In this document: positions 8,236 through 16,515 of the stretch, in pieces | Layout: the number at the start of each line of letters is the position of its first letter | How positions within the stretch are numbered: position 1 is the first letter of the stretch | Translations under genes and position numbers: made by a program | Source: Mucilaginibacter sp. | Lineage (GTDB): Bacteria > Bacteroidota > Bacteroidia > Sphingobacteriales > Sphingobacteriaceae | Direction: 5' to 3' | Assembly (NCBI RefSeq): GCF_028287845.1 | Contig: NZ_JAQBOW010000035.1 | Coordinates: 1-37,677 of the forward strand | Length of the DNA stretch: 37,677 bases | Notes under the pieces: model-generated | Told to the model about the DNA's origin: nothing | What the model saw: only the letters and a program-made list of their open reading frames with translations | The model's database searches: none

Positions 8236-10044
8236 TTATGACTGGAACTTTTTAGCGTTAATTCTACGCTCATTCTCGTTCAGGTATATTTTACGCATGC
8301 GGATACTTTGAGGGGTAACTTCAATGTATTCATCAGCTTGTATATACTCCATCGATTCTTCTAACGAGAATTTTATAGCAGGCGCTATACGCACATTGGT
8401 ATCACTACCGGATGCGCGCATGTTGGTTAACTGCTTGCCTTTTGTTAGGTTGATAACCAAATCATTATCGCGTATGTGCTCACCTAAAACCTGGCCCTCA
8501 TAAATATCAACTCCCGGATCAATGTGGAAACGACCACGATCCTGTAATTTATCAATAGCGAAAGCTGTGGTTTTACCCGTATCCATTGATACCAATACAC
8601 CATTTGAACGGCCCGGGATAGTACCCTTCCACGGTTCGTATGATTTAAAGCGGTGTGCCATAATAGCTTCGCCGCCTGTTGCAGTAAGTACGTTATTACG
8701 TAAGCCAATAATACCACGTGCCGGAATTTCAAACTCCAAATGCTGCAGATCGCCTTTTGGCTCCATAATCAACAGGTCGCCTTTACGTTGCGTTACCAGC
8801 TCAATTACTTTACCGGCAACATCGCCCGGTACATCTACTATCAGTGTTTCAATCGGCTCGCATTTTACGCCGTCAATTTCTTTAACAATAACTTGCGGCT
8901 GGCCTACCTGTAGCTCATAACCTTCGCGACGCATAGTTTCTATCAATACTGATAAGTGAAGTATACCACGGCCATAAACCAGGTATGAATCAGGCGAATC
9001 TGTTTCAACAACTTTAAGCGCCAGGTTTTTCTCCATCTCTTTGTACAAACGATCGCGTAAGTGACGTGAGGTTACAAATTTACCTTCTTTACCAAAAAAC
9101 GGTGAAGTATTAATGGTGAACAACATATTCATGGTAGGCTCATCAATATGAATAACCTCTAATTGTTCTGGTTTATCAAAATCAGCAATGGTATCGCCAA
9201 TATCAAAACCATCAATACCTACAACCGCGCAAATATCGCCGGCGCTAACTTCGGTAGCTTTAACCTTACCTAAGCCTTCAAAAGTATAAAGCTCTTTAAT
9301 ACGTGTTTTTTGGATAGTACCATCGCGTTTTACCAATGATACCGGCATGTTTTCTTTAATTACACCACGTGCAACACGACCGATAGCAATGCGGCCCACG
9401 AATGAAGAATAGTCTAAAGATGTGATCTGCATTTGCAAAGTACCCTCGCTAATTGGCGGCGGTTGGATGTTTGCCAATATAGCATCCATTAAAGGAAATA
9501 TATCTTCGGTTGGTTTTTTGTAATCGGTACTCATCCATCCTTGTTTTGATGAACCGTAAATAACCGGGAAATCTAACTGATCTTCGGTAGCTTCAAGGTT
9601 AAAGAACAACTCAAAAATTTGCTCATAAACCTCTTCAGGGCGACAGTTTTCTTTATCAACCTTATTTACTACCACAATAGGTTTTAAACCTAAAGCCAAA
9701 GCTTTTTGGGTTACAAAACGTGTTTGAGGCATAGCGCCTTCAAAAGCATCGCAAAGTAATAAAACACCATCGGCCATTTTTAACACGCGTTCAACCTCGC
9801 CGCCAAAGTCGGCGTGACCAGGTGTATCAATGATGTTAATTTTAACATCTTTATACATTACCGAAACGTTTTTTGAAACAATGGTAATACCACGTTCGCG
9901 TTCCAGATCGTTATTATCCAGTATCAGCTCACCAGTTTCCTGGCCTTCGCGGAAAATTGCACAGCTGTGCAGAATTTTGTCAACCAATGTGGTTTTACCG
10001 TGGTCAACGTGTGCGATGATCGCAATATTTCTTATTTTTTGCAT
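8236..10044 (-). CDS. typA: Translational GTPase TypA/BipA
   Basis: 602 aa, the usual family length. P-loop AHVDHGKTT at 11-19, switch I RERGITI near 48-54, G3 DTPGH at 73-77 and G4 NKVD at 127-130 define the translational GTPase domain. Elongation-factor-like domains II, III and V follow, then the TypA-specific C-terminal region (RGIIGLRNNVLT, GQVLGEHIRDNDL). TypA binds the 70S ribosome and supports ribosome assembly and stress or cold responses. It is monocistronic here: a -7 box TACCTTTG lies just upstream and a strong terminator downstream. Confidence 0.97.
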   Translation of the reverse strand: MQKIRNIAIIAHVDHGKTTLVDKILHSCAIFREGQETGELILDNNDLERERGITIVSKNVSVMYKDVKINIIDTPGHADFGGEVERVLKMADGVLLLCDAFEGAMPQTRFVTQKALALGLKPIVVVNKVDKENCRPEEVYEQIFELFFNLEATEDQLDFPVIYGSSKQGWMSTDYKKPTEDIFPLMDAILANIQPPPISEGTLQMQITSLDYSSFVGRIAIGRVARGVIKENMPVSLVKRDGTIQKTRIKELYTFEGLGKVKATEVSAGDICAVVGIDGFDIGDTIADFDKPEQLEVIHIDEPTMNMLFTINTSPFFGKEGKFVTSRHLRDRLYKEMEKNLALKVVETDSPDSYLVYGRGILHLSVLIETMRREGYELQVGQPQVIVKEIDGVKCEPIETLIVDVPGDVAGKVIELVTQRKGDLLIMEPKGDLQHLEFEIPARGIIGLRNNVLTATGGEAIMAHRFKSYEPWKGTIPGRSNGVLVSMDTGKTTAFAIDKLQDRGRFHIDPGVDIYEGQVLGEHIRDNDLVINLTKGKQLTNMRASGSDTNVRIAPAIKFSLEESMEYIQADEYIEVTPQSIRMRKIYLNENERRINAKKFQS

Positions 10045-10066
10045 GAAATGCCCTTAAAATTTGGCG

Positions 10067-10074
10067 CAAAGGTA
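10067..10074 (-). promoter_or_regulatory. -7 box of typA promoter
   Basis: TACCTTTG on the minus strand fits TAnnTTTG exactly. It lies 23 bases before the typA ATG. No clear TTTG -33 element; a TTTT stretch lies about 19 bases upstream. Confidence 0.45.
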
Positions 10075-10196
10075 CTCTTAATATATGGCATTTAAAAGCT
10101 TTTAGGGTTTTCGGAATGTAATATTTCACCTCAAAGTAAAAAATTGCCGGCTCAGAGAACATAACTAATATATATACGTTTCTTAATAAAATGTAC

Positions 10197-10204
10197 TAAT
10201 TTTG
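10197..10204 (+). promoter_or_regulatory. -7 box directly before the FeoB-associated small gene
   Basis: TAATTTTG fits TAnnTTTG and ends 5 bases before the ATG at 10210, so transcription would start at or next to the start codon. No good -33 TTTG is visible. Confidence 0.4.
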
Positions 10205-10209
10205 TGATT

Positions 10210-10371
10210 ATGAATATACAGTCGATAATAATTTTTATAATATTTGCGGCAGCTGTATGGTACATCGGCAGGTTGATGTATAGAAATTTGTCTGCAACAA
10301 AAGGTTGTGGCGAAAACTGTAAGTGCGGTGTTGATTTTTCAAAAATAGATCCTGCCAAAACCCTTAAATAG
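10210..10371 (+). CDS. FeoB-associated Cys-rich membrane protein (53 aa)
   Basis: A 53-codon frame from ATG 10210 to TAG 10369-10371. Residues 4-22 form one membrane helix (IIIFIIFAAAVWYIGRLMY). A short cytoplasmic tail follows with the cysteine cluster GCGENCKCG at 32-40, then FSKIDP. This is the layout of the FeoB-associated Cys-rich family: one N-terminal helix, then a C-x3-C-x-C-type patch. The family is linked to ferrous-iron uptake, but no feoA or feoB is in this window. It diverges from typA and stands alone; a -7 promoter box sits right before the start. A metal-binding role is inferred from the family only. Confidence 0.75.
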   Translation: MNIQSIIIFIIFAAAVWYIGRLMYRNLSATKGCGENCKCGVDFSKIDPAKTLK

Positions 10372-10426
10372 GTTTTACGGCAAAATTGTATTCAAACCAA
10401 TAACTTAATAATATATATACTATTTA

Positions 10427-13400
10427 ATGGCCGATAAGCAGGTTTTTCAGGCTGATACTCCTGGTAGATGGAATCGTTTTAAATGGCTTAGCCGTATATT
10501 ATTGATCGTATTAGCGGGCAGTGTGTTCGGATCGGTCATTACCATAACATCCAAGCAATATCCTAACTTACCCAACTTAAACCCGGCGCCTAAAAAGTTA
10601 ACCAAAGAGGAGCTTGCGCAATTAAAAAAATCAACCAAATTTAAAGACTACACTGCTCAAAAATCGCAGATAGAGCGAATTATACTCGACCGTATAGCTC
10701 ATCAAAAAAAACGCCCCAATAATAAGGACCGTATAAATGCAGGGTTTTACCGTGCCTGGGAACCACAAGCCTATAACTCATTGGTTGATCATATTGCCCG
10801 GCTGGACATGATCGTATCTGAGGGGTTTTTTATTAAACCACAATCTGATAGTATAGTAGCCAGAATTGACACCGGCCTTATCCGTATAAATAAAAAATAT
10901 AAAAAACCTATATTAATATCTATCTCTAACTATGTAAACGTTAATAACGCTACCGGATATTCTGATTTTAAAGATGTTGAGCGCATTATTAAAAACAAAA
11001 AACTACGTGCTACTTTTATTAATAGTATTGTTACCCAGCTAACCAAATATAAGTTCCAGGGCATAAATCTTGATCTGGATAATATTGCTAACCGCAATGC
11101 GCCTGATTACATCGCTTTCCAGGAAGAACTGTATAAAACCTTGCATCCATTGGGTTTTTTGGTAACTCAAAACGTAATTCCGGAGGATGAGCAATTCGAC
11201 ATCGTTCGCTTACAGCATTTTAATGATTACCTGTTTATAATGGCTATTGACCAGCATAATGATGGCAGTAACGCGGGCGATATATCTAATAAGCAATGGG
11301 TAGAAGAAATATTAGATAATGTTTGCTCAAAAATACCAAGCGAAAAGGTAATACTAACTATCGCGGCCGGTGGATTTGACTGGCCCGAAAATAATATAGG
11401 TACGCCTGTAGGTTATCAGCAGGCAATTAGTACAGCACAGCAAAATGGCAGCAAAATTATTTTCGACCCGGTATCGTCCAACCTTCATTTTAAGTATACC
11501 GATGAGAATAGCTTGCCGCATAACATATATTTTACGGATGCGGCTACCAATTTTAATATCATCCGCATGGCGGATGATTGGGCAACAGGCGGTGTTGCCT
11601 TGTGGCGCCTGGGCTTTGAGGACCCGCGACTGTGGAGCTATTTCCAGAAAAATCTTTCTATTGATTCATTAAGAAAAACCGGTGTCGATACCAAACGCTT
11701 AACCGAAGTGGGCCTGAACAATAAAATTGATTATGATGGCAAAGATGGCGAGGTATTGGACTTAATGACCACCCCAACAACCGGTAAAATTGACATAAAG
11801 CTGGATACCACAAACTTTTTTATTACCAACCAACAATATATAAAGCTGCCTACCAAGTATGTAATTAAACGCTATGGCTATGCCCCTGGTAAAATAGTTT
11901 TAACATTTGATGACGGCCCCGACCCTGATTATACCCCACGCATATTAGATATATTGAAGCGCGAAAATGTACCCGGGTCATTCTTTATAATAGGCTCCAT
12001 GGCCGAAAAAAATATTGGGATACTAAGGCGCGAATATGAAGAAGGCTATGAAATTGGCAACCACACATTTTTCCATCCGGATGTATCAACCATAAGCCGT
12101 GAACGGGTTATATTAGAACTAAATGCTACACGCAAGCTCATAGAGTCTGTAACGGGCCGAAGTACCATATTATTCAGGCCGCCATTTAACGCGGATGCCG
12201 AGCCACAAACACTGGCCGAAGTTATACCCGTAGCCGAAAGCCGAAAGCAAAGCTATATTACCATAGGTGAATCTATTGACCCATGGGACTGGCAGCCGGG
12301 CGTAACTGCGGATAGTATACTCGCTCGGGTAAAGCGCGACCATGATAAGGGCTCTATGTTGCTATTGCATGATGCCGGTGGTGATTCTCGCGAAGCAACG
12401 GTAAAGGCATTACCCGAAATTATTCACTACTTTAAATCACAGGGATATAAGTTTACTACTATAGCTGATGTTTTAGGAAAAACCCGGGCCGACTTGATGC
12501 CACCTATAAAAGATGATGCCAACAGCGGCGTTATGGGCACATTATACAATATATTTATTGTTGGCTTTTTTTATGGCAACTGGTTTTTATTGTATTTATT
12601 CTTATCGGCTATTTTCCTGGCTATTGGCCGTATTGTTTTGATTGGCATTTTAGCTATGCGCCAATACGCCGAAAACAAAAAAGGGAAAAAAACTACAGCC
12701 AAGTTAGCCAACCTGGAGCCTGTAAGTATCATAGTCCCCGCATACAATGAAGAAGTTACAGCACTAAAAACTATTAAAAGTTTATTAAAAACCGAGTATA
12801 AAACCTTCGAAATAATTTTTGTTGATGATGGGTCAAAAGATAAAACGTATGAGTTTGTTAACGCCGCTTATGGCGATAACCCAAAGGTTACCGTATTAAC
12901 TAAGGCAAACGGCGGTAAAGCATCGGCATTAAACTTTGGCATATCCCATGCCAAGTATGATTTTGTAGTTTGTATTGATGCCGATACCCAGTTAAAAAAT
13001 GATGCCGTACATCATTTAATGACTTATTTTACTGATGATGAAATTGGCGCGGTAGCAGGTACCGTTAAAGTAGGTAACGAAAACAATATAATTACCCGCT
13101 GGCAATCTATTGAATATATTACCGCGCAAAATATGGACAGGCGCGCCTTTGATTTGATCAACAGCATTACTGTTGTTCCGGGTGCTATTGGTGCATTCAG
13201 AAAATCGGCAGTGTTTCAGGCAGGCGGCTTTACCTATGATACCCTTGCCGAAGATTGCGACCTTACCATGCGCATTCTTAAAAAAGGATATATTGTAAAA
13301 AACTGCGCGGAAGCGATAGCCTATACCGAGGCCCCCGAAACTTTAGACGCGCTGCTAAAACAACGTTTCCGCTGGAGCTTTGGCGTTATACAAAGTTTCT

Positions 13401-13801
13401 GGAAAAACCGCAGCGCGCTGTTTAACAAAAAATATAAATTCTTTGGGATGGTGGGCATGCCTAATATCCTCATCTTCCAGATCATACTGCCCTTGTTTTC
13501 GCCGCTGGCTGATCTGTTTATGATAATAGGCCTGTTTGGCGACAAACCCTTTAGAATACTCACCTACTATATCATATTTGTACTGGTAGATTTTGTAGTA
13601 GCCATTATTGCCTTCTGGATGGAAAAAGAAGACTATAAGAAACTGGTTTACATCATTCCGCAACGCTTTATATGGCGCCAGCTCATGTATTATATATTGT
13701 TTAAGGCCATACGCAAAGCCATGAAAGGCGAACTAAGCGGCTGGGGCGTAATAAAGCGCACCGGCAACGTAAAAGAAGTAACGGGGAGCAGTGGCAATTA
13801 A
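10427..13801 (+). CDS. Trifunctional GH18-like / polysaccharide deacetylase / GT2 processive glycosyltransferase
   Basis: 1124 aa. A membrane helix at about 20-40 is followed by a GH18-like domain (about 100-420; GINLDLDN motif with D216 and D218, then FIMAIDQ, LTIAAGGFDW, GVALWRLGFED). Next is a NodB deacetylase domain (about 480-690; TFDDGPD with D495/D496, metal-site H546-x3-H550, LFRPPFN, LLLHD). Helices at about 705-742 precede a GT2 domain (SIIVPAYNEE near 766, DAD at 851-853, ED at 942-943, QRFRW from 979), then C-terminal helices. DAD, ED and QxxRW mark a processive GT2 of the PgaC/IcaA/chitin-synthase class. The likely topology puts hydrolase and deacetylase outside and the synthase inside, so one chain could polymerise, export and partly deacetylate an N-acetylhexosamine polymer, like PgaB plus PgaC. 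In GH18 the usual catalytic Glu is Asp218. This domain order is known in other bacteria; the polymer is not known here. Confidence 0.92.
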   Translation: MADKQVFQADTPGRWNRFKWLSRILLIVLAGSVFGSVITITSKQYPNLPNLNPAPKKLTKEELAQLKKSTKFKDYTAQKSQIERIILDRIAHQKKRPNNKDRINAGFYRAWEPQAYNSLVDHIARLDMIVSEGFFIKPQSDSIVARIDTGLIRINKKYKKPILISISNYVNVNNATGYSDFKDVERIIKNKKLRATFINSIVTQLTKYKFQGINLDLDNIANRNAPDYIAFQEELYKTLHPLGFLVTQNVIPEDEQFDIVRLQHFNDYLFIMAIDQHNDGSNAGDISNKQWVEEILDNVCSKIPSEKVILTIAAGGFDWPENNIGTPVGYQQAISTAQQNGSKIIFDPVSSNLHFKYTDENSLPHNIYFTDAATNFNIIRMADDWATGGVALWRLGFEDPRLWSYFQKNLSIDSLRKTGVDTKRLTEVGLNNKIDYDGKDGEVLDLMTTPTTGKIDIKLDTTNFFITNQQYIKLPTKYVIKRYGYAPGKIVLTFDDGPDPDYTPRILDILKRENVPGSFFIIGSMAEKNIGILRREYEEGYEIGNHTFFHPDVSTISRERVILELNATRKLIESVTGRSTILFRPPFNADAEPQTLAEVIPVAESRKQSYITIGESIDPWDWQPGVTADSILARVKRDHDKGSMLLLHDAGGDSREATVKALPEIIHYFKSQGYKFTTIADVLGKTRADLMPPIKDDANSGVMGTLYNIFIVGFFYGNWFLLYLFLSAIFLAIGRIVLIGILAMRQYAENKKGKKTTAKLANLEPVSIIVPAYNEEVTALKTIKSLLKTEYKTFEIIFVDDGSKDKTYEFVNAAYGDNPKVTVLTKANGGKASALNFGISHAKYDFVVCIDADTQLKNDAVHHLMTYFTDDEIGAVAGTVKVGNENNIITRWQSIEYITAQNMDRRAFDLINSITVVPGAIGAFRKSAVFQAGGFTYDTLAEDCDLTMRILKKGYIVKNCAEAIAYTEAPETLDALLKQRFRWSFGVIQSFWKNRSALFNKKYKFFGMVGMPNILIFQIILPLFSPLADLFMIIGLFGDKPFRILTYYIIFVLVDFVVAIIAFWMEKEDYKKLVYIIPQRFIWRQLMYYILFKAIRKAMKGELSGWGVIKRTGNVKEVTGSSGN

Positions 13802-13860
13802 GGTTACTGTTTATTAGGATTTATAATTAGGAGTTTGGAAGATTTAAATCTTTCATTAGG

Positions 13861-13912
13861 TTCCCTCCCCACGGGAGGGGTGCGGCAGGCTGCGAAGTGG
13901 CAGGGAGGGGTT
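13861..13912 (+). repeat. GC-rich palindromic repeat unit, copy A
   Basis: Starts with hairpin CCCTCCC-CAC-GGGAGGG (13863-13879) and ends AGGGAGGGGTT. An inverted, shorter copy is at 14031-14060. Confidence 0.7.
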
Positions 13913-14030
13913 TCGCCGATATAAATCGCTTCATTTACTATGAATTTTTATTGTCATACTCAGCTTTGACCCTCGCGCGGTTTGTTGCTGATAACACCAG
14001 CAAAGGCCAAGATTTATAAATCGCTTCATT

Positions 14031-14060
14031 AACCCCTCCCTACCCTCCCAGGGGAGGGAA
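14031..14060 (-). repeat. GC-rich palindromic repeat unit, copy B, with G-quadruplex motif
   Basis: Inverted relative to copy A. The minus strand of 14033-14049 reads GGGAGGGTAGGGAGGGG, four G-tracts with loops A, TA, A. Hairpin CCCTCCC/GGGAGGG at 14043-14058. Confidence 0.7.
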
Positions 14061-14110
14061 TCGCACGGGCCGCCGCTTATTTTAGAATCTTTCGAACACG
14101 CCTAATTATA

Positions 14111-14146
14111 AATCCGGACTAACAAGGAAATCCGGACTAACAAGGA
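14111..14146. repeat. 18-bp perfect tandem repeat (x2)
   Basis: AATCCGGACTAACAAGGA at 14111-14128 and again at 14129-14146. The first 16 bases recur at 15379-15394 and the inverted 13-base end at 15265-15277. Confidence 0.85.
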
Positions 14147-14330
14147 ATCTTCTTCGGTAATCCTTGCATATTTATTAAAATTGGCGAAAAACAGCGTTGA
14201 TATCATAGCCGCTAATTAATTCAGCTAATTTAGCGATTATTGAACATTTTTTTATGCAGTGACGCACACAACCTTTCCTGTAGGTCGGCTATTTTTTTGC
14301 CGCGGTTGTTTGGTCCATCTTATATTGAAA

Positions 14331-14894
14331 TTATTTGCCTAAGCCGATCTGATCCAGATAGGTTTTATTGTCCCAAAACAGATGTTCTTCTATCATAATA
14401 CCGCCTTTCCAGATACCGATGGTAGCCATAGGAATATTAAATTTCTTACCGGTAGGTTGTATAAATTTACCGTTGCCGATTGGCATTGGCTTGGTAAAAG
14501 TACCTTCAAATTGACCTGTTACTGCGGTGAAGTTGCCCGAGCCGAAACGGATTGGATGTATTGATATATGGGTATCCGGAGCATACACGAATAATGCTTT
14601 CATATCTTCAATGTGCCTGGCCAGTCCAACGGTCATATGTCCATCAGGCCAGTAAACCCTGATGTCTTTCCCGTGGGTTTCATGGAAGCGCACCCATTGC
14701 TGTCTACTGAATACAATGAAGTCCAGGGTGTCAAATTTAATCAGGCGCTGTTGTATTAGTTTATCAGCGTCAGTAAGGCGTTTTAATTCTTTTCGCATGT
14801 TTGCGATTTCCTGTTTGGTTTGTGCTTTACCTTGAAAAGCAGTGGCGACGACCATGATTATAATTATGGCGACGACCATGAATACATTTTTCAT
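14331..14894 (-). CDS. Secreted SnoaL-like / ester-cyclase-family protein
   Basis: 187 aa. Residues 1-25 form a signal peptide ending GKAQ. A short charged helix (QEIANMRKELKRLTDADKLIQQRL) precedes a compact NTF2-like fold with a 'R.YWPDGH.TVGLARHIEDMKALF' segment, a central TAVTGQFEGTFTKPM strand pair and a C-terminal 'MATIGIWKGGIMIEEHLFWDNKTYLDQIG' stretch. The latter resembles the end of SnoaL-like ester cyclases ('i...r.drG.I.e.w.y.D...l..QLG'). Family members include polyketide cyclases, but most bacterial secreted versions have no known substrate. It is flanked by repeat-rich DNA on both sides, which suggests an acquired or relocated gene; this is inference. No clear promoter was found. 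Confidence 0.7.
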   Translation of the reverse strand: MKNVFMVVAIIIIMVVATAFQGKAQTKQEIANMRKELKRLTDADKLIQQRLIKFDTLDFIVFSRQQWVRFHETHGKDIRVYWPDGHMTVGLARHIEDMKALFVYAPDTHISIHPIRFGSGNFTAVTGQFEGTFTKPMPIGNGKFIQPTGKKFNIPMATIGIWKGGIMIEEHLFWDNKTYLDQIGLGK

Positions 14895-15034
14895 TTCTCT
14901 GAAATTTAGTCGTTATTGACAAGACAAAATTGATACCAAATAAATTATTTGTATTTGATTTAGGGTAAGAAATGATCTTGATGTATGTTAGCAATTATTG
15001 GCAAACTGACAATTTGAATTGAACTCCGAATCCG

Positions 15035-15082
15035 ACTTTTGCCTTTGTTGGTGTTGTCACTTTTGCCTTTGTTGATGCTGTC
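15035..15082. repeat. 24-bp tandem duplication
   Basis: Two adjacent 24-bp units starting ACTTTTGCCTTTGTTG at 15035 and 15059, differing at two positions (ggtgtt versus gatgct). Confidence 0.8.
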
Positions 15083-15143
15083 AGCAACAAGATGGATGGT
15101 AGGATAATACTCCGCAAAAAATGGTCACACTTGTTTGTACCAA

Positions 15144-15239
15144 CGTAGTGAAGAATCTTATACGTAAACAAATTTATCCGAAATGACTGCTCTTATACTT
15201 ATCTATTTAATAAGATCCTTCACTACGTTCAGGATGACA
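15144..15239. repeat. Dispersed inverted-repeat element, copy 1
   Basis: CGTAGTGAAGAATCTTAT (15144-15161) is inverted at 15210-15227 with one mismatch. The right part, AAGATCCTTCACTACG...GGATGACA (15212-15239), matches the right arm of the element at 32941-33019. Confidence 0.75.
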
Positions 15240-15264
15240 AAAAGATGTTTTTAGAATCTTTTAT

Positions 15265-15391
15265 GTTAGTCCGGATTTATAATCCCGGACTTATATTACA
15301 TTGGGATTTGTAATCCCAGTCCGAAATGCTTTATGCATGTGGATTGCAAATCCACTCGTAATTTAGTCCGGGATTGAAAATCCGGACTAAC
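15265..15391. repeat. REP/MITE-like element: four hairpins inside 13-bp terminal inverted repeats
   Basis: Ends GTTAGTCCGGATT (15265-15277) and AATCCGGACTAAC (15379-15391) are exact inverted repeats. Inside are four stem-loops, each with a GATT-NNN-AATC core: 15269-15290 (loop TAT), 15302-15318 (loop TGT), 15339-15355 (loop GCA) and 15363-15390 (loop GAA). Stems differ outside the core. No transposase lies next to it. Confidence 0.8.
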
Positions 15392-15419
15392 AAGTGATAA
15401 TGATAGATTTATACACGCG

Positions 15420-16514
15420 CTAAGCAGACGGATTACCCATATTTTCCTTCATCTTTTTAAGCACCCGGCCCACTGTGGATGAACCTATTTTAAGGTGCGC
15501 GGCTACCTGCCGCACCGAAAGACCCTGCCGGCTAAGTACTTCAATGCGTTCTATTATTTCATCTTTCAACACCTCACCCGCCTTTTGCAGGTGCGCTTGT
15601 TCAATATCATAGCCTAAAAATTCAAAACATAAAAAGCTTTGTTGTTTGTTGATGCGGAACAGGCACACATGCGCGGCATCGTAATCGCTGGCTGTGTTAC
15701 GCTGTTTTATTTGTTTTAAATAGCGTATGCCCGGATCGGCGTGGCTTTGGCCTATGGCAAACGCGCTATCTGCAAAGTTTATCAACATTTTACTGCCCTG
15801 CAGGTCATTCACCGTAATGGGTTTATGCAGATTACGCTTGGGCGTATGGGCCAGCACCAGCACGCTTAGATTATGCTTAATTTTCAGCGCCTTTAGGTTC
15901 TTCATAAGCGGTATAGCGCTGCCGGCATAATCGGTGCTATTACCCATGCACGTAATATTATCAATAATAAGCACCCTGGCCTTTGTACTACTAATGGTGG
16001 CTTCTATTTCGTTGCGGATATAGCTATCATATTTATCATACAACATCGGATTATCCCCGGCAGGGTTAAATTCTGCACGAAAAAAATTATCACCAAAGTG
16101 GTGCGTACCATATAGCGGATGGGTATAACGGGTCTTAAATTGCTTTACACTCAGTTCAAAATCAATATATAATACCTTTACCGCTTCATCCAACTGACAG
16201 CAAAAGGGTTCAATATTATCCAGTTTACCCAGGCTATATCCTAACTGTACAGCGAGGATAGATTTGCCCAAATTAGTATCGGCAAATAATATACAAAGTT
16301 CATCCTCGTACCAAAGGCTTCCCATCAGCTGGCGGGCCGCCGGTTTTCCGTGTTCATCTTTTAGCCACTGGTCGGCGCTCTTCACCCTAAATAAATTATT
16401 ATCAGGATTTTTGCGCAGTTCGCATCTTTCGGCAGCTCTGTGTCGTTGTTGTTTGCTGGTAGCCTGCACCTTCAGGCGTATATCTTCAATAAAAGACGGC
16501 CGTAATGAATTCAT
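15420..16514 (-). CDS. RepA-like AAA/RecA-fold ATPase with C-terminal helix-turn-helix
   Basis: 364 aa. Walker A-like FADTNLGKS at 77-85 (the usual first Gly of the P-loop is Ala78), Walker B VLIIDN at 181-186, and LAHTPK at 221-226 in the sensor position. This is the AAA_25/RepA-helicase pattern seen in plasmid and mobile-element replication or DNA-processing proteins. Residues about 317-355 form a helix-turn-helix (SVRQVAAHLKIGSSTVGRVLKKM), so it could bind DNA itself. A near-perfect 23-bp palindrome ends 2 bases upstream of its ATG and suggests autoregulation. No relaxase, integrase or primase lies nearby, so it may be the remnant of an element. Repeats lie on both sides. Confidence 0.75.
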   Translation of the reverse strand: MNSLRPSFIEDIRLKVQATSKQQRHRAAERCELRKNPDNNLFRVKSADQWLKDEHGKPAARQLMGSLWYEDELCILFADTNLGKSILAVQLGYSLGKLDNIEPFCCQLDEAVKVLYIDFELSVKQFKTRYTHPLYGTHHFGDNFFRAEFNPAGDNPMLYDKYDSYIRNEIEATISSTKARVLIIDNITCMGNSTDYAGSAIPLMKNLKALKIKHNLSVLVLAHTPKRNLHKPITVNDLQGSKMLINFADSAFAIGQSHADPGIRYLKQIKQRNTASDYDAAHVCLFRINKQQSFLCFEFLGYDIEQAHLQKAGEVLKDEIIERIEVLSRQGLSVRQVAAHLKIGSSTVGRVLKKMKENMGNPSA

Positions 16515-16515
16515 A

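Larger units (their letters stand above)
13802..14330. other. Repeat-bearing intergenic region between convergent genes
   Basis: 529 bases without a credible gene. It holds two inverted copies of a GC-rich CCCTCCC/GGGAGGG unit (13861-13912 and 14031-14060). A direct 15-mer ATAAATCGCTTCATT follows the first (13921-13935) and precedes the second (14016-14030). A perfect 18-bp tandem repeat lies at 14111-14146. Nothing recognisable is seen from 14150 to 14330. Confidence 0.7.
14895..15419. other. Repeat-rich intergenic region
   Basis: 525 bases with no credible gene. From left to right it holds a 24-bp tandem duplication (15035-15082), a dispersed inverted-repeat element (15144-15239) and a four-hairpin element with terminal inverted repeats (15265-15391). 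Confidence 0.7.

Noticed and set aside
8522..8920. 132-aa plus-strand frame inside typA
   Set aside because: Antisense to a highly conserved gene; explained by the codon bias of typA.
10152..10358. 68-aa minus-strand frame opposite the FeoB-associated gene
   Set aside because: It lies antisense to a recognisable small gene, and its predicted protein has no family features and low-complexity composition.
13355..13663. 102-aa minus-strand frame inside the GT2 region
   Set aside because: It is antisense to the QRFRW and C-terminal helices of the synthase and shows no domain of its own.
13802..15419. CRISPR array in the repeat-rich region
   Set aside because: The repeats are palindromic or tandem without regular unique spacers, and no cas gene is present.
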